Translations under genes and position numbers: made by a program
Part shown: piece after piece, positions 1-7,987 of the stretch
Layout of the letters: each line of letters starts with the position of its first letter
Position numbering within the stretch: position 1 is the first letter of the stretch
The notes under the pieces: model-generated
The model's input: only the letters and a program-made list of their open reading frames with translations
Databases searched by the model: none
Told to the model about the DNA's origin: nothing
NCBI GenBank assembly: GCA_004296455.1
Contig: AP018280.1
Span: forward strand, 744,001 to 808,000
DNA from: Calothrix sp. NIES-4101
Lineage (GTDB): Bacteria > Cyanobacteriota > Cyanobacteriia > Cyanobacteriales > Nostocaceae
Direction of reading: 5' to 3'
Length of the DNA stretch: 64,000 nucleotides

Positions 1-437
1 TTCGGTTTGCGAACTCCTTGATTTGTCAATTGTTGCGTTCTACATCGTTCCCCCATCAATAAATATTGCAGTTCTTTGTTGGGAGCAATATCGCTCAAAT
101 CTTTGAGTTGCTGTTGTCTCAAACTATCATTGGTAAACGAACTTAGGTGTATGGTTAAACGTTCGCCATCGGGTAAATCCCTCAAACCGGATTCGATCGC
201 ATCAAATACGGGGTCGATTTGTTCGTTGCGTAATGTGGAATGAATGCCCCCACATTCAAACCCAAATTGAATTAGGAAATTGTCCACACCTTTGCGTAAA
301 AGATAAGCACCGACCGAACGTCCTTGGAGATTGATTTGCAACATTACAAAAGGTGCAAATGCATCTTCAAGAGGTGTTAAGGAAAGTTTACTTCCTCCAT
401 TTTCTACCACCCGTTTACCAATTTTTTGATTTGACAC
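1..437 (-). CDS. VirB4/TraC-like conjugation ATPase, N-terminal part (runs off window)
   Basis: The coding frame is open from a GTG at 437 to the window edge, so only about 145 N-terminal residues are visible. It is clearly related to the protein starting at 38011: both carry the pattern of a hydrophobic strand, a G-(A/G)-(Y/F)-LL segment, then a long amphipathic stretch with D-S-(L/I)-R-Q and a Q-L-T run. It follows two small membrane-protein genes in the order VirB2-like, VirB3-like, this gene, which is the usual order in type IV secretion loci. The VirB4/TraC assignment rests on gene order and this paralogy. The ATPase motifs would lie outside the window. No clear ribosome binding site precedes the GTG, and an in-frame TGA lies directly before it, so this is the longest possible start. 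Confidence 0.55.
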   Translation of the reverse strand, partial: MSNQKIGKRVVENGGSKLSLTPLEDAFAPFVMLQINLQGRSVGAYLLRKGVDNFLIQFGFECGGIHSTLRNEQIDPVFDAIESGLRDLPDGERLTIHLSSFTNDSLRQQQLKDLSDIAPNKELQYLLMGERCRTQQLTNQGVRKP

Positions 438-449
438 TCACACAAAAAC

Positions 450-773
450 CTACATTTTTTTGACTTTGCTTCCTGTTTTTGAATCTACAACTGGCTGATA
501 CAAACACCGAACTCTTGTCCAGCGAGGAGTCGCAACAAATTTTGATAAAATCCTCCATGCTCCGTTAGCAGTAATAATCCACCAAGTTGCCATTCCCCAA
601 GCTGCAATACTACCAGTCCAAACCCAATTAAGTCGAAATAACCCGTGAGCTAAATAGTAAGACAATCCACAAATTACTGCCCAAGGAATTAATTGGTCAG
701 CAGGGAATGGTCCAATATTCGGTTGCTTCCCAAGAGCCACATTAACTTTGCGATATTTTGATTTATCCTCCAT
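450..773 (-). CDS. VirB3-like small inner-membrane protein
   Basis: This is a 107-residue protein with a conserved N-terminal motif (LGKQPNIGPFPADQLIPW) followed by two closely spaced hydrophobic segments around residues 30-70 and a basic tail. The paralog at 37676-38014 has the same layout (LGKQAGFGPVPANQIMPW, then two membrane spans). Small two-span proteins placed between a pilin-like gene and a VirB4-like ATPase are typically VirB3 homologues, which anchor the ATPase at the inner membrane. It lies between the VirB2-like gene at 911 and the VirB4-like gene at 437, all on the minus strand and probably one operon. Function is inferred from topology, paralogy and order. Confidence 0.6.
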   Translation of the reverse strand: MEDKSKYRKVNVALGKQPNIGPFPADQLIPWAVICGLSYYLAHGLFRLNWVWTGSIAAWGMATWWIITANGAWRILSKFVATPRWTRVRCLYQPVVDSKTGSKVKKM

Positions 774-806
774 AAATTGAGTGATAATAGCAAATTACGA
801 GTTACC

Positions 807-848
807 AATTACGAATTACGAATTACGAATTACGAATTGCGAATTGCG
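807..848. repeat. Heptanucleotide tandem repeat (AATTACG x4, AATTGCG x2)
   Basis: Six perfect 7-bp units lie head to tail in the gap between the VirB2-like and VirB3-like genes. Short tandemly repeated heptamers are a known feature of filamentous cyanobacterial intergenic DNA. The repeat separates the two genes and may weaken their co-transcription. Confidence 0.9.
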
Positions 849-908
849 TAGCTTGCTTCCCGCGTAGGCGCAAGCCTTCTCGTAAGAGTTAGCGGGTATT
901 GCGAATTG
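849..908. repeat. Interspersed palindromic element next to the heptamer array
   Basis: It contains a GCTTGC...GCAAGC inverted repeat and a GCGTAGGCGCAAGCC-type core resembling short palindromic elements found in many cyanobacterial genomes. It is bracketed by ATTGCGAATTG on the far side, echoing the heptamer unit, as if inserted into the array. Confidence 0.5.
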
Positions 909-910
909 TA

Positions 911-1462
911 TTACCCTCCACCTCCAATAATCAAATTTGCTAAGATATCACCCATTGTCACTGCAATTAAAATAATCATCGGTGTACGAGCCAAATTTTG
1001 CCAGTCTTCATCTTGTCTGGCAGCTTGAATCACCCTAACTAGCGATATTCCCAGGTAAAGTATGAATAATCCTCGTAATACATTAAATGACAAAGTAATC
1101 GCTTCTTCTGCACCTGTAAATTGCCCCGTCATCCAAGTTTCTGCACTTTGAAAAAATTGTGCATGTACCGGACTTTCTAGGGCTTCTAATAGTAGAAATG
1201 CACTCCAAAGAATTAAAACAGACAAGGTGATTTTGTAGCTGTGAGAAAATTTTGCGATGATTTTGAAAAAACCTTCCAACTCGCGCCGAAAGAAAATTGC
1301 GCTCATTCCCAATGTGGAAATAGTCAACGTCGTAATTCCAATCAAACTTGGATTGATGACTACATCTATAACTGTTACAGAAATTGCAGTCAACATTAAG
1401 CTATTAGTTCGAGCATGATTTCTTTGGTGCGAGTCTGTATTTGGAATTGGTTTCAAGTGCAT
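911..1462 (-). CDS. VirB2/TrbC-like pilin-type membrane protein
   Basis: The C-terminal half has a hydrophobic segment ending in a signal-peptidase-like site (SPVHAQFF). Two further membrane spans follow, with an Asp-Trp in the loop between them and a glycine-rich end. The paralog at 37061-37669 shares this plan (MPAQAIFL, NAIRGVFLL, QQGNDWRPIA, final GN/GG). Pilin precursors of the VirB2/TrbC type have a cleavable leader and two spans, and this gene precedes VirB3- and VirB4-like genes. The N-terminal region has two more hydrophobic stretches, so the protein is longer than classical VirB2. I chose the ATG at 1462; an upstream TTG at 1528 is possible. No strong ribosome binding site is visible for either. 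Confidence 0.55.
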   Translation of the reverse strand: MHLKPIPNTDSHQRNHARTNSLMLTAISVTVIDVVINPSLIGITTLTISTLGMSAIFFRRELEGFFKIIAKFSHSYKITLSVLILWSAFLLLEALESPVHAQFFQSAETWMTGQFTGAEEAITLSFNVLRGLFILYLGISLVRVIQAARQDEDWQNLARTPMIILIAVTMGDILANLIIGGGG

Positions 1463-2340
1463 AGAAATCACAACAAAATTTTCTATACCTACTAATACTG
1501 TCCTATTACTAAAGTTTGCATCAACCAATTGTGGGATTATTTTTCAAGCCTTTTCGTCGGTAAAATATCATTTTGTAATTGTTTTATATCTTACTTGTCG
1601 AAACCAAATAAATACTTAACTCAATAGTAATAATGTAACTTATAGCACCAATAGTCTTCAATCTTACATATCAATTTTGATTAATTAAGTCTTTAATTTT
1701 ACTTTTTATATTTCCGCATATACTGAGAGTATATGTCGAAATTTTAGCTAATTTGTTAATTAGAACGTCCAAATTAAAGACGCAACAATGCGATCGCCAG
1801 ATGCTATCAAACCATGTCAAAAGCGCTTGTACATAATCAATACAACAATTAATACAAAAGCTTCCGTACATTTATTTGTATTCACTAACTGAAAAATATC
1901 TCAGTATACGGTTATAACTGACATTAATAATGACATCAAATGTCAATAATTTGAATAGCTGGATTTTCCTATAAAAGCCTGCTTGAAAAAGATATAAACT
2001 AGAATTTTTCCTCAGTGTTTAATTGTGAAAATAATATAAATAAGATACAAACAAGTATTGATTATTAACTTTCTTTCCAAAGTAAAATTGTTAAATTAGT
2101 TGCCAAAATGTATTCTCATACATAGATGGTTTTTCGTAATCTTTTATGCTTTAAAGCTCGACCACGCTAAGTCAAAATTGTAGATTGAGCTTTATTTTTC
2201 ATGAGATTCGAGTTTTTATAATACAAATCTTTGTGCATCTTCACTATTTTCAAAATCAAAATTTCAATGCATGTCTGTAGATTCGATCGCGACACAAGCC
2301 CATATTTAGTAAATACTTGAAAACTAGAGGAGTGGTAGGT
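1463..2340. other. Long AT-rich intergenic region between VirB2-like and HTH genes
   Basis: There is no convincing gene here; short reading frames lack ribosome binding sites and recognisable residues. The one clear structure is a dyad at 1931-1945. By synteny with 35577-36036 this is the divergent control region of a plasmid module. Confidence 0.6.
1931..1945. promoter_or_regulatory. Perfect dyad TGACAT-CAA-ATGTCA
   Basis: This is a 6+3+6 perfect inverted repeat, with an additional TGACAT half-site starting at 1919, in the control region between the VirB2-like and HTH genes. It is a plausible operator for the HTH protein encoded downstream; this is inference only. Confidence 0.35.
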
Positions 2341-2661
2341 GTGCAAAGTCCTCCCAAACAAATCGCATCATTACCGCAATATCCATTGGTAAATAAACAA
2401 ATTGCAGCAGAAAGAACCGGTTTATCTGCGGAAACCCTCAAAAGATATCGATTAGGAGGATTACTACAGAAGGATATTCATTGGATCGCCATTAATTCTA
2501 GGGTTATTCGGTATAACATTGTTCTAGTTCTTGATTGGATACAGAATAAAGATACTAACCCCCAAGGTCATATCAACGCAATTGAACGCTATTTAGAATC
2601 CCTTCCCTCTGGATGGCAAAAGCCTCGGATTAGAAGGTTATCGAATCAAACCAAAACATGA
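2341..2661 (+). CDS. Small HTH (excisionase/MerR-like) plasmid DNA-binding protein
   Basis: The GTG at 2341 has a good Shine-Dalgarno (AGAGGAG at 2325-2331); a longer TTG start at 2317 is less likely. The protein is about 106 residues. The N-terminal helix-turn-helix reads LVNKQIAAERTGLSAETLKRYR, followed by a conserved W-x5-NSRVIRYN block. The paralog at 35298-35576 has the same features (SFSTLKKYR, HWVKLNNRCIRYN) and lies beside the replication gene, so this is probably a regulator of plasmid replication or maintenance. Here no replication gene follows; instead the cargo genes begin. Its last roughly 70 bp are also present at 16829-16895 as part of a duplicated segment. Confidence 0.65.
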   Translation: MQSPPKQIASLPQYPLVNKQIAAERTGLSAETLKRYRLGGLLQKDIHWIAINSRVIRYNIVLVLDWIQNKDTNPQGHINAIERYLESLPSGWQKPRIRRLSNQTKT

Positions 2662-3471
2662 AGATTTAACGATGGTATGGTATCTGCTAAACATTACAAA
2701 CCAAGAATAATCGTTGGCGAACGCTATCGAAAAAGCTTACTTTTACATAATTAGTATCCCATTACAGATAAACCGATAGTTCGATTAAATTCAAGTCCGG
2801 GTCGTTAATGTACAATGATGCGATCGCACCCATCGCTCCAGTTCTCTCAATCGGTCCAGAGATGATTTCCACACCGCAAAAACGTAGGTATTGCTCGATA
2901 TCACTCAAGGGTTCTTGCACAATTAAACACAAGTCCGCAGAGCCAGGAGTCGGTTTATTTGCTTTTGGCTCGAATTCTTCGCCAATTTGGTGGAGATTGA
3001 TTTTTTGCTGTCCGAATGCAAGTGCTTTTCGTCTTTCTCCAAAAATAACTACCTGCATTCCCAGTACCCGATTGTAAAAATCGCAGGTGGATTCGATGTC
3101 TCTGACAGTCAACACCAGATGGTCTAATCGATCAATATTTATCATTGTGGCAAATTAATTAACTGGTTTCCAGGCGATAGGCAATAACAGTAAAAATCAA
3201 ATGAAATTATGCAGGAATATGTTATTGATCGCTGCAACGCGAAATTATTCTTGACTCCGAAAATATCAAGCCCGATAGTCATGAAACGATCGCATACTAT
3301 CCCCAATCACCCCACCCATCATTTTCATCAACCCATTCCGTAACCGCACAGCCACAGGATGTTGCAGTTTTCCCATTTTGCTTGATCGCAACGAAGCTTC
3401 AACAATCGCTTTTGTCCGAGGAAATCGCAAGGATTCATATTTCTGAAATGCCGCAACCACATCGGATTGTT
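2590..3471. repeat. Duplicated segment, copy 1 (HTH 3' end, VOC gene, monooxygenase 3' end)
   Basis: The DNA from the end of the HTH gene through the VOC gene into the monooxygenase C-terminal region is repeated at 16829-17709 with only a few per cent divergence. The same boundaries are seen on both sides (shared up to CCGCAACCACA). This copy is the intact one. Confidence 0.9.
2762..3145 (-). CDS. VOC (glyoxalase/bleomycin-resistance fold) family protein
   Basis: This is a 127-residue single-module VOC protein. Family features are the opening LDHLVLTVRDIESTCDFY, with the metal-ligand His, then the GM(Q)VV strand, a central LHQIG, and the terminal DPDLNLIEL with the conserved Glu. VOC proteins use metal-centred chemistry or bind small electrophilic compounds; the substrate here cannot be told. 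It lies on the minus strand downstream of the FAD monooxygenase, probably in the same operon, controlled with the divergent TetR gene. A near-identical second copy exists at 17008-17391. Confidence 0.9.
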   Translation of the reverse strand: MINIDRLDHLVLTVRDIESTCDFYNRVLGMQVVIFGERRKALAFGQQKINLHQIGEEFEPKANKPTPGSADLCLIVQEPLSDIEQYLRFCGVEIISGPIERTGAMGAIASLYINDPDLNLIELSVYL

Positions 3472-4402
3472 CTCGCAAACACTTTGCTAACACATACCCA
3501 TCTTCCAAGGCTGTGCAAGCTCCCTGTCCCATTGTCGGTAACATCGGATGGGCTGCATCTCCCAACAAAGTGATATTTCTCTGGCTCCAAGGTTGAATTG
3601 GAATGCGATCGTATAAATCAGTGGTCAAAATATTGGTTTCATCGGTAGCAGAAATAAACTCCGGAATCGCATCAAACCAGTCTCGGTACATATTTTCCAA
3701 TTCTCGCTTACGTCCAATTGCCGCATCCGGTTGGGCTTCCGGTGCTGTAGCTGCGGCATACCAATACATTTTTCCCTTACCCAACATCATGAAACCAAAT
3801 CCCTTACCCCGTCCGAGAAATTCGTGAATGTAGCCGGGACGGTACGCACTGGGAATATAATCGCACAAACCCCGCCAAGTTTTGAAATTACGATAAATAG
3901 GTGGTTCATTCCCTAAAAGCAGCGAACGCACTCTGGAACGCAATCCATCTGCACCAATCAGAGCATCTCCCGTCACAGTCAAACCAGATATAAAATGGAC
4001 ACTTACAGAATTTTCATGCCGCTCCCATTTCTCAAATATTTCACCGAGAAAGAATTTTTCGCTGGGTACATTTCGCCACAAAAGTTGGTGTAATTCAGCC
4101 CGGTGGATACCAATGACTGGTAACTCCAAGCGATCAAGGGAGATATTCACCAATTCCCTACCATATTGTGATAAAAACTGATAATTCGTCGTTAAACAAC
4201 CGACCCGAATGGCATCTTCGAGCAGATTTAGCTGCTGCAAAATATAGGTTGCATTTGCCCACAGAGCAATACCCGCACCAACTTCCCGCAAGGTTGGGGT
4301 TTTTTCATAAACCATAGGCTCAAAACCAGCTTGGTGTAATGCGAGTGCGGTTGCTGCACCACCAATTCCACCACCGATGATGATTATTTTGGGCGTTCGC
4401 AT
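3266..4402 (-). CDS. FAD-dependent monooxygenase (aromatic hydroxylase type)
   Basis: This 378-residue protein has an N-terminal Rossmann dinucleotide motif (IIIGGGIGGAATALAL). It has the central DG-type motif (LIGADGLRSRVR) near residue 155 and the C-terminal FAD-ribityl GD motif (LLGDAAHPMLPTMGQGACTALED) near residue 285. Together these mark class A single-component flavoprotein monooxygenases (UbiH / salicylate hydroxylase / zeaxanthin epoxidase relatives). It is transcribed divergently from a TetR gene with a dyad between them, suggesting inducible detoxification or tailoring. The C-terminal 65 codons are duplicated at 17513-17708. Confidence 0.9.
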   Translation of the reverse strand: MRTPKIIIIGGGIGGAATALALHQAGFEPMVYEKTPTLREVGAGIALWANATYILQQLNLLEDAIRVGCLTTNYQFLSQYGRELVNISLDRLELPVIGIHRAELHQLLWRNVPSEKFFLGEIFEKWERHENSVSVHFISGLTVTGDALIGADGLRSRVRSLLLGNEPPIYRNFKTWRGLCDYIPSAYRPGYIHEFLGRGKGFGFMMLGKGKMYWYAAATAPEAQPDAAIGRKRELENMYRDWFDAIPEFISATDETNILTTDLYDRIPIQPWSQRNITLLGDAAHPMLPTMGQGACTALEDGYVLAKCLREQSDVVAAFQKYESLRFPRTKAIVEASLRSSKMGKLQHPVAVRLRNGLMKMMGGVIGDSMRSFHDYRA

Positions 4403-4499
4403 CTTGAGATTCTTTCCTGGATTTTTATTGATGGTTTTTAACTTACAGACTTGTCAGTTGGTTAAGTTGTATCAAAACAAATTTAATTACCATTTGTCA

Positions 4500-4517
4500 A
4501 CTGACTATTCGGTCGGT
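4500..4517. promoter_or_regulatory. Candidate TetR operator between monooxygenase and TetR genes
   Basis: The imperfect dyad ACTGACTATTCGGTCGGT has half-sites ACTGAC/ACCGAC, with 5 of 6 outer positions matching. It sits in the 179-bp divergent promoter region, and another GTCAGTTGG half-site lies about 45 bp away. TetR proteins commonly bind such dyads in divergent promoters. Confidence 0.45.
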
Positions 4518-4581
4518 AAAATCAAAATCAGCTATATTACATAACGGTGATTTAACTCGGAAAATATAGGTTAAAAGCATA

Positions 4582-5226
4582 GTGCCACGTCAAACAAAAA
4601 CAGATAAAACATCGACTCAAAAACCAATTCGAGATGCCCAGGCAACCCAAGCGGTGATATTAAAAGCCGCAGAAGAGGAATTTGCCTTGCATGGGTTTAC
4701 CGCAACCAGAACCGAAGCGATCGCCGCCAAAACGGGTGTGGCAAAGTCGATGATTTATTATTATTTCCAGGATAAAAAAGGTTTGTATCGGGCTGTTTTA
4801 GAGCGATCGCACACGGAGTTATTGCAGATATGCCAACAATTGGATATAGATAATCTGACTCCTGATGTGGCATTGGAGCATTTTCTTGTGGCTTTGCTAG
4901 ATTGCGTATCTCGCAATCCCAAATTACCGACAATTATGTTTCACGAAGCCTTACAAAACCAAGGAAAGTATTACAAACAAAGTAGTTCCGAAAGCATTGA
5001 CACCACACTGGTAAAAATTATCGAACGGGGAGTGACAACGGGCATATTTCGCCAACTCGACCCATTTCAATCGGCAATAAATATTATGGGAGTCTGTTTG
5101 TTTTACTTTATTGGTGCGGGTAATATTAAACAACATCCCCAAGGGAAAAAACTTTTGAGTAAAGCTATGTTAGAGCAACACAAACAGGATGCGATCACAC
5201 TGGTTTTAGCTGGTGTAAGAAGATGA
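4582..5226 (+). CDS. TetR/AcrR family transcriptional regulator
   Basis: This is a 214-residue protein starting at GTG. The N-terminal HTH shows the classical TetR signature (ILKAAEEEFALHGFTATRTEAIAAKTGVAKSMIYYYFQDKKGLY) at residues 26-72. It is followed by a helical ligand-binding domain. It is divergent from the FAD monooxygenase and VOC genes, which it probably represses until a ligand binds. Fragments of a second copy of this gene lie at 26681-26804 and 27331-27351, showing that a larger block was duplicated and then broken up. Confidence 0.92.
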   Translation: MPRQTKTDKTSTQKPIRDAQATQAVILKAAEEEFALHGFTATRTEAIAAKTGVAKSMIYYYFQDKKGLYRAVLERSHTELLQICQQLDIDNLTPDVALEHFLVALLDCVSRNPKLPTIMFHEALQNQGKYYKQSSSESIDTTLVKIIERGVTTGIFRQLDPFQSAINIMGVCLFYFIGAGNIKQHPQGKKLLSKAMLEQHKQDAITLVLAGVRR

Positions 5227-5361
5227 GCAATCAATTGAGGTTTGGTTTTGGATCTGACTGCCTGACAGAACTCTGAAAAACCTGGCAAAACCAAGGATTT
5301 TAGTAAAAAAGGTCGAGAGACATGAGATGGTAAAGTTACCAGACTTCTACCAAAAAACACC

Positions 5362-5692
5362 ATGTCAAACTCAACCCAACTTTATAGTCAGGTATTACGA
5401 TACCTACGTCAATACAGTAGCTAAGTAGGTGGGTTGAATTAAATATAAAATGACCTAGCACTACAGAATCCTTATTTCACGGGCTTTTAAGAGGATTAAT
5501 CATTTTACAAATAATTACGCCTTCCTACTTACCGTGATTTGCGTCATTTAAAAACCCTTGCTTGGATGATTAATGGACTGATATGTAGTGGACAATTAAG
5601 TTTGAGCGCATGGGAACCATATGTAGATAGTGATGCCAAACAAGCACAAAGTTATGAACGACGATGGCGTAGATTTCTGGAAAATATAAGGG
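5362..5692 (+). pseudogene. Transposase remnant (IS4-type N-terminus) interrupted by a MITE
   Basis: The frame begins MSNSTQLYSQVLRYLRQYSS and stops at 5424. When the 106-bp element at 5424-5529 and one TA are removed, it continues in frame as YRDLRHLKTLAWMINGLICSGQLSLSAWEPYV to about 5692. There the similarity to cyanobacterial IS4-type transposases ends. It is a truncated relic left by an older insertion, so it cannot encode a working enzyme. Confidence 0.7.
5424..5529. mobile_element. 106-bp MITE with TA target duplication
   Basis: The ends are AGTAGGTGGG and the inverted AGTAGGAAGG. TA flanks both sides (5422-5423 and 5530-5531). Removing it with one TA restores the reading frame S-S-Y-R-D-L-R-H of the surrounding transposase remnant, which fixes the boundaries. 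The TA duplication suggests mobilisation by an IS630/Tc1-type transposase. Confidence 0.75.
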
Positions 5693-5718
5693 TTCACGTC
5701 GAATTAAAAGTGTCGCAC

Positions 5719-7212
5719 TCAATTGTTTGTGTCAAAAATGAACCGGGAGTGATGTTCTAGAGGTTTAACTTTCAGTAAGGAGTGTTTATAATCACCTATA
5801 CGTCCTTGCTGTTGGAGGCGTACAGGAACTTGCTTATCAATAAAGACTTGTGCCTGCCCTAGTTGACCTAGTAATCGTGCCCTTTGATAGTGAACCCCAG
5901 TTTGTAAGGCATCTTCCAATTTTGTTGCGATGGTTTCTGGTATTTCAGGAGACCTTTCTAAGAACAGGCAATAATAAGGTGGGTAAGCGATAACAGGTGC
6001 AAGGCAGCAAAATCCCCATGCCGTAACTCCCAAATTCGTCAAAAGACTTGCCACAAAAGTTTCTGTTAACTTTTCTCCAACTAAATCACTGACTCGATCG
6101 CCCCGACCTAAAAATTCCAGACATGGAGTATTCTTATACCAGTGAGAAACCCGAACCTGATCGCCTATTCGGTAACGAGATAAACCACCGAGTTGGGAGA
6201 TCACGAGTTCATAGGTTACCCCTGCCTCCAGTTCTGTCAATTCTCGCACCTGACCTTGCGGTTCCAAAAACTCCAAAACTACCTGGTTTAAAACCGGAAC
6301 AAATCCACCAGATGGGAGTATGGGAATAGTCATTGGAGCTTCAGTTGCCAGTAATCCCTTACCTTGAATTAAAACACCTGGAAAAGAATGCTGGAGAAAA
6401 TTCGCGTGATCTGCGGCGTACATTTTATCCCAGCAGGAAATGAGTTTCAATTCTGCCCAGAGTTGCGTCCAGGAAATCTTGGGTTCTGAAAGTAACTGCC
6501 ATCTTTGCTGGCTGATGCGATCGCGTAAAGCCAATTGGAGTTGTTGTTGATGAGTTTGGATAAATTCCAGTTGCACGGTTAAAAAACTGGGACTCCAGAG
6601 GGAGAGAATTTCCAGGTCGTCCGCATTCAGTAATGCCAGAGACAAAGCCCATCGGAATGCTTCTGGCGTAGGAAAACAACCATTCACCCGTACCAGAAAC
6701 ATATCAACAAGCCAGCGCAAATACCCGTTCAGATAAGAAGAATCATCAATGCCAGCTTCTCCAGTACCGATTTGTGGGGAAATACAGAGATAAGTCTTAC
6801 CCGTTCGTAAGGGTGGACCGTGGCGAATTAAATCGTAGACCCAAACACAAAACATGGCACTAAAACTGCCAAGCAAAGAAGTGGTATAGGGAATCCACTT
6901 GGCAGTCCCTGTGCTTCCTGATGTGCGTTCCCAAAAATGGATTTTTTCAGGAGTGAGGATGGAGGCGTGGGGCTGTTGACGCTGCTGCTGAATCCAAGGT
7001 TCTAGATTTTCATACTCTACAATTGGGATACGGTTCCACTCCATCTGAGCATCAATTCCCAGTGTTGCACCATAAGCAGTTTTGGATAATCGTTTGAGTA
7101 CCTGCCTTTTAACCCGTTCCTGAGACTGCTTAGGATAATGCAGAGCTTGCTCAAACTGCATCGTTGCTGGCAACAGTAGATGAGACAATCCCTGAATCAG
7201 AGTTCTGGACAT
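5719..7212 (-). CDS. GH3-type acyl-acid amido synthetase (adenylate-forming)
   Basis: This 497-residue protein has the GH3-family ATP/AMP-binding motif ERTSGSTGTAKWIPYT near residue 95. Later it has the YELVISQLGGLSRYRIGDQVRV segment and the C-terminal FLGRGDRVSDLVGEKLTE block, both typical of GH3 enzymes. Plant GH3 proteins adenylate carboxylic acids and join them to amino acids; bacterial members occur in lipid and natural-product loci. The protein is shorter than plant members (about 600 residues) but complete in motifs. Its start overlaps the end of the acyltransferase-like gene by 16 bp, implying coupled translation. In this cluster it could form an amide or ester on an oxidised acid; the substrate is unknown. 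Confidence 0.85.
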   Translation of the reverse strand: MSRTLIQGLSHLLLPATMQFEQALHYPKQSQERVKRQVLKRLSKTAYGATLGIDAQMEWNRIPIVEYENLEPWIQQQRQQPHASILTPEKIHFWERTSGSTGTAKWIPYTTSLLGSFSAMFCVWVYDLIRHGPPLRTGKTYLCISPQIGTGEAGIDDSSYLNGYLRWLVDMFLVRVNGCFPTPEAFRWALSLALLNADDLEILSLWSPSFLTVQLEFIQTHQQQLQLALRDRISQQRWQLLSEPKISWTQLWAELKLISCWDKMYAADHANFLQHSFPGVLIQGKGLLATEAPMTIPILPSGGFVPVLNQVVLEFLEPQGQVRELTELEAGVTYELVISQLGGLSRYRIGDQVRVSHWYKNTPCLEFLGRGDRVSDLVGEKLTETFVASLLTNLGVTAWGFCCLAPVIAYPPYYCLFLERSPEIPETIATKLEDALQTGVHYQRARLLGQLGQAQVFIDKQVPVRLQQQGRIGDYKHSLLKVKPLEHHSRFIFDTNN

Positions 7213-7820
7213 ACCTCAACCTTCTGTTCTGGATAAAGGACACTACTAAATGGAACATAAGCGCCATCTGCGACATTGGCTCCTGGTCCGACTGCCGTAC
7301 CCGCACCAAAAAAGACATTGTTACCAATTCGCACTTTTTTGACGTATAGCATGAGGTTATTCCGTTTGGGTTTAATGACATGGGATGAGGTCGCACAAAG
7401 ATGACCAAAAATCACGCGATCGCCTATTTCCAACAGTCCCCTATCGATTATGTTTACACTGGGAGTCCAGTAAACTTGGCTGCCCACCTTAGCCCCCCAA
7501 AGTCTTAACCAGAAGGAAAATAATCCAGGAACTAGTCGCAAAATGGTTTCCAGAACTGGAAAAGAATTATAAATTGCCTGAATTTGATGAGTTCCCCACC
7601 AAGGACTATATTCTTCAGTTAATAAATAGCTAATTCCTTCCTTGACTGGGTAAAAACGCTGATGCAGGCGATAAACTACTAAGGGAAAAGCATATAAGCT
7701 AAAGAGCAGTGCAAAAATGCTCAGAAGGCTAGGTGCAATTAAAATCCAAACCACACAGCTAAGGGCGATCGCCATCACTAGGGTGGGAAAAAAAGAGAGT
7801 AATCGGCTGAGTAGTGTCAT
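7197..7820 (-). CDS. Membrane-anchored hexapeptide (left-handed beta-helix) acyltransferase-like protein
   Basis: This is a 207-residue protein. Residues 10-50 form one long or two short membrane segments. The C-terminal half has hexapeptide-like periodicity (INIIDRGLLEIGDRVIFGHL, VRIGNNVFFGAGTAVGPGANVADGAYV), typical of LbH acyl/acetyltransferases. The His in FGHLCATSSH could serve as the catalytic base. It overlaps the GH3 gene downstream, so the two are translated together. A membrane-anchored acyltransferase fits a pathway that makes a lipid-like product for the divergent exporter. Substrate is unknown. Confidence 0.7.
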   Translation of the reverse strand: MTLLSRLLSFFPTLVMAIALSCVVWILIAPSLLSIFALLFSLYAFPLVVYRLHQRFYPVKEGISYLLTEEYSPWWGTHQIQAIYNSFPVLETILRLVPGLFSFWLRLWGAKVGSQVYWTPSVNIIDRGLLEIGDRVIFGHLCATSSHVIKPKRNNLMLYVKKVRIGNNVFFGAGTAVGPGANVADGAYVPFSSVLYPEQKVEVCPEL

Positions 7821-7987
7821 TGTAGTTTTGACCTCATTTTTACTAAATTAACTGGAAAAACGGGTACAATAACTCCTGCCTCAAACTTAATACTAGGGGA
7901 ATTGCCAAAGACTTAGATGCTGGTTCTAATTCCACGAAGGGATGGTGTAATCAACCCCAAAGTTTCAAGTTTGCTCCAAAGTTATAG

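Noticed and set aside
1671-1871. 66-aa reading frame on the minus strand as a gene
   Set aside because: It has no recognisable residues, no convincing ribosome binding site and an odd composition; it is probably chance in AT-rich DNA.
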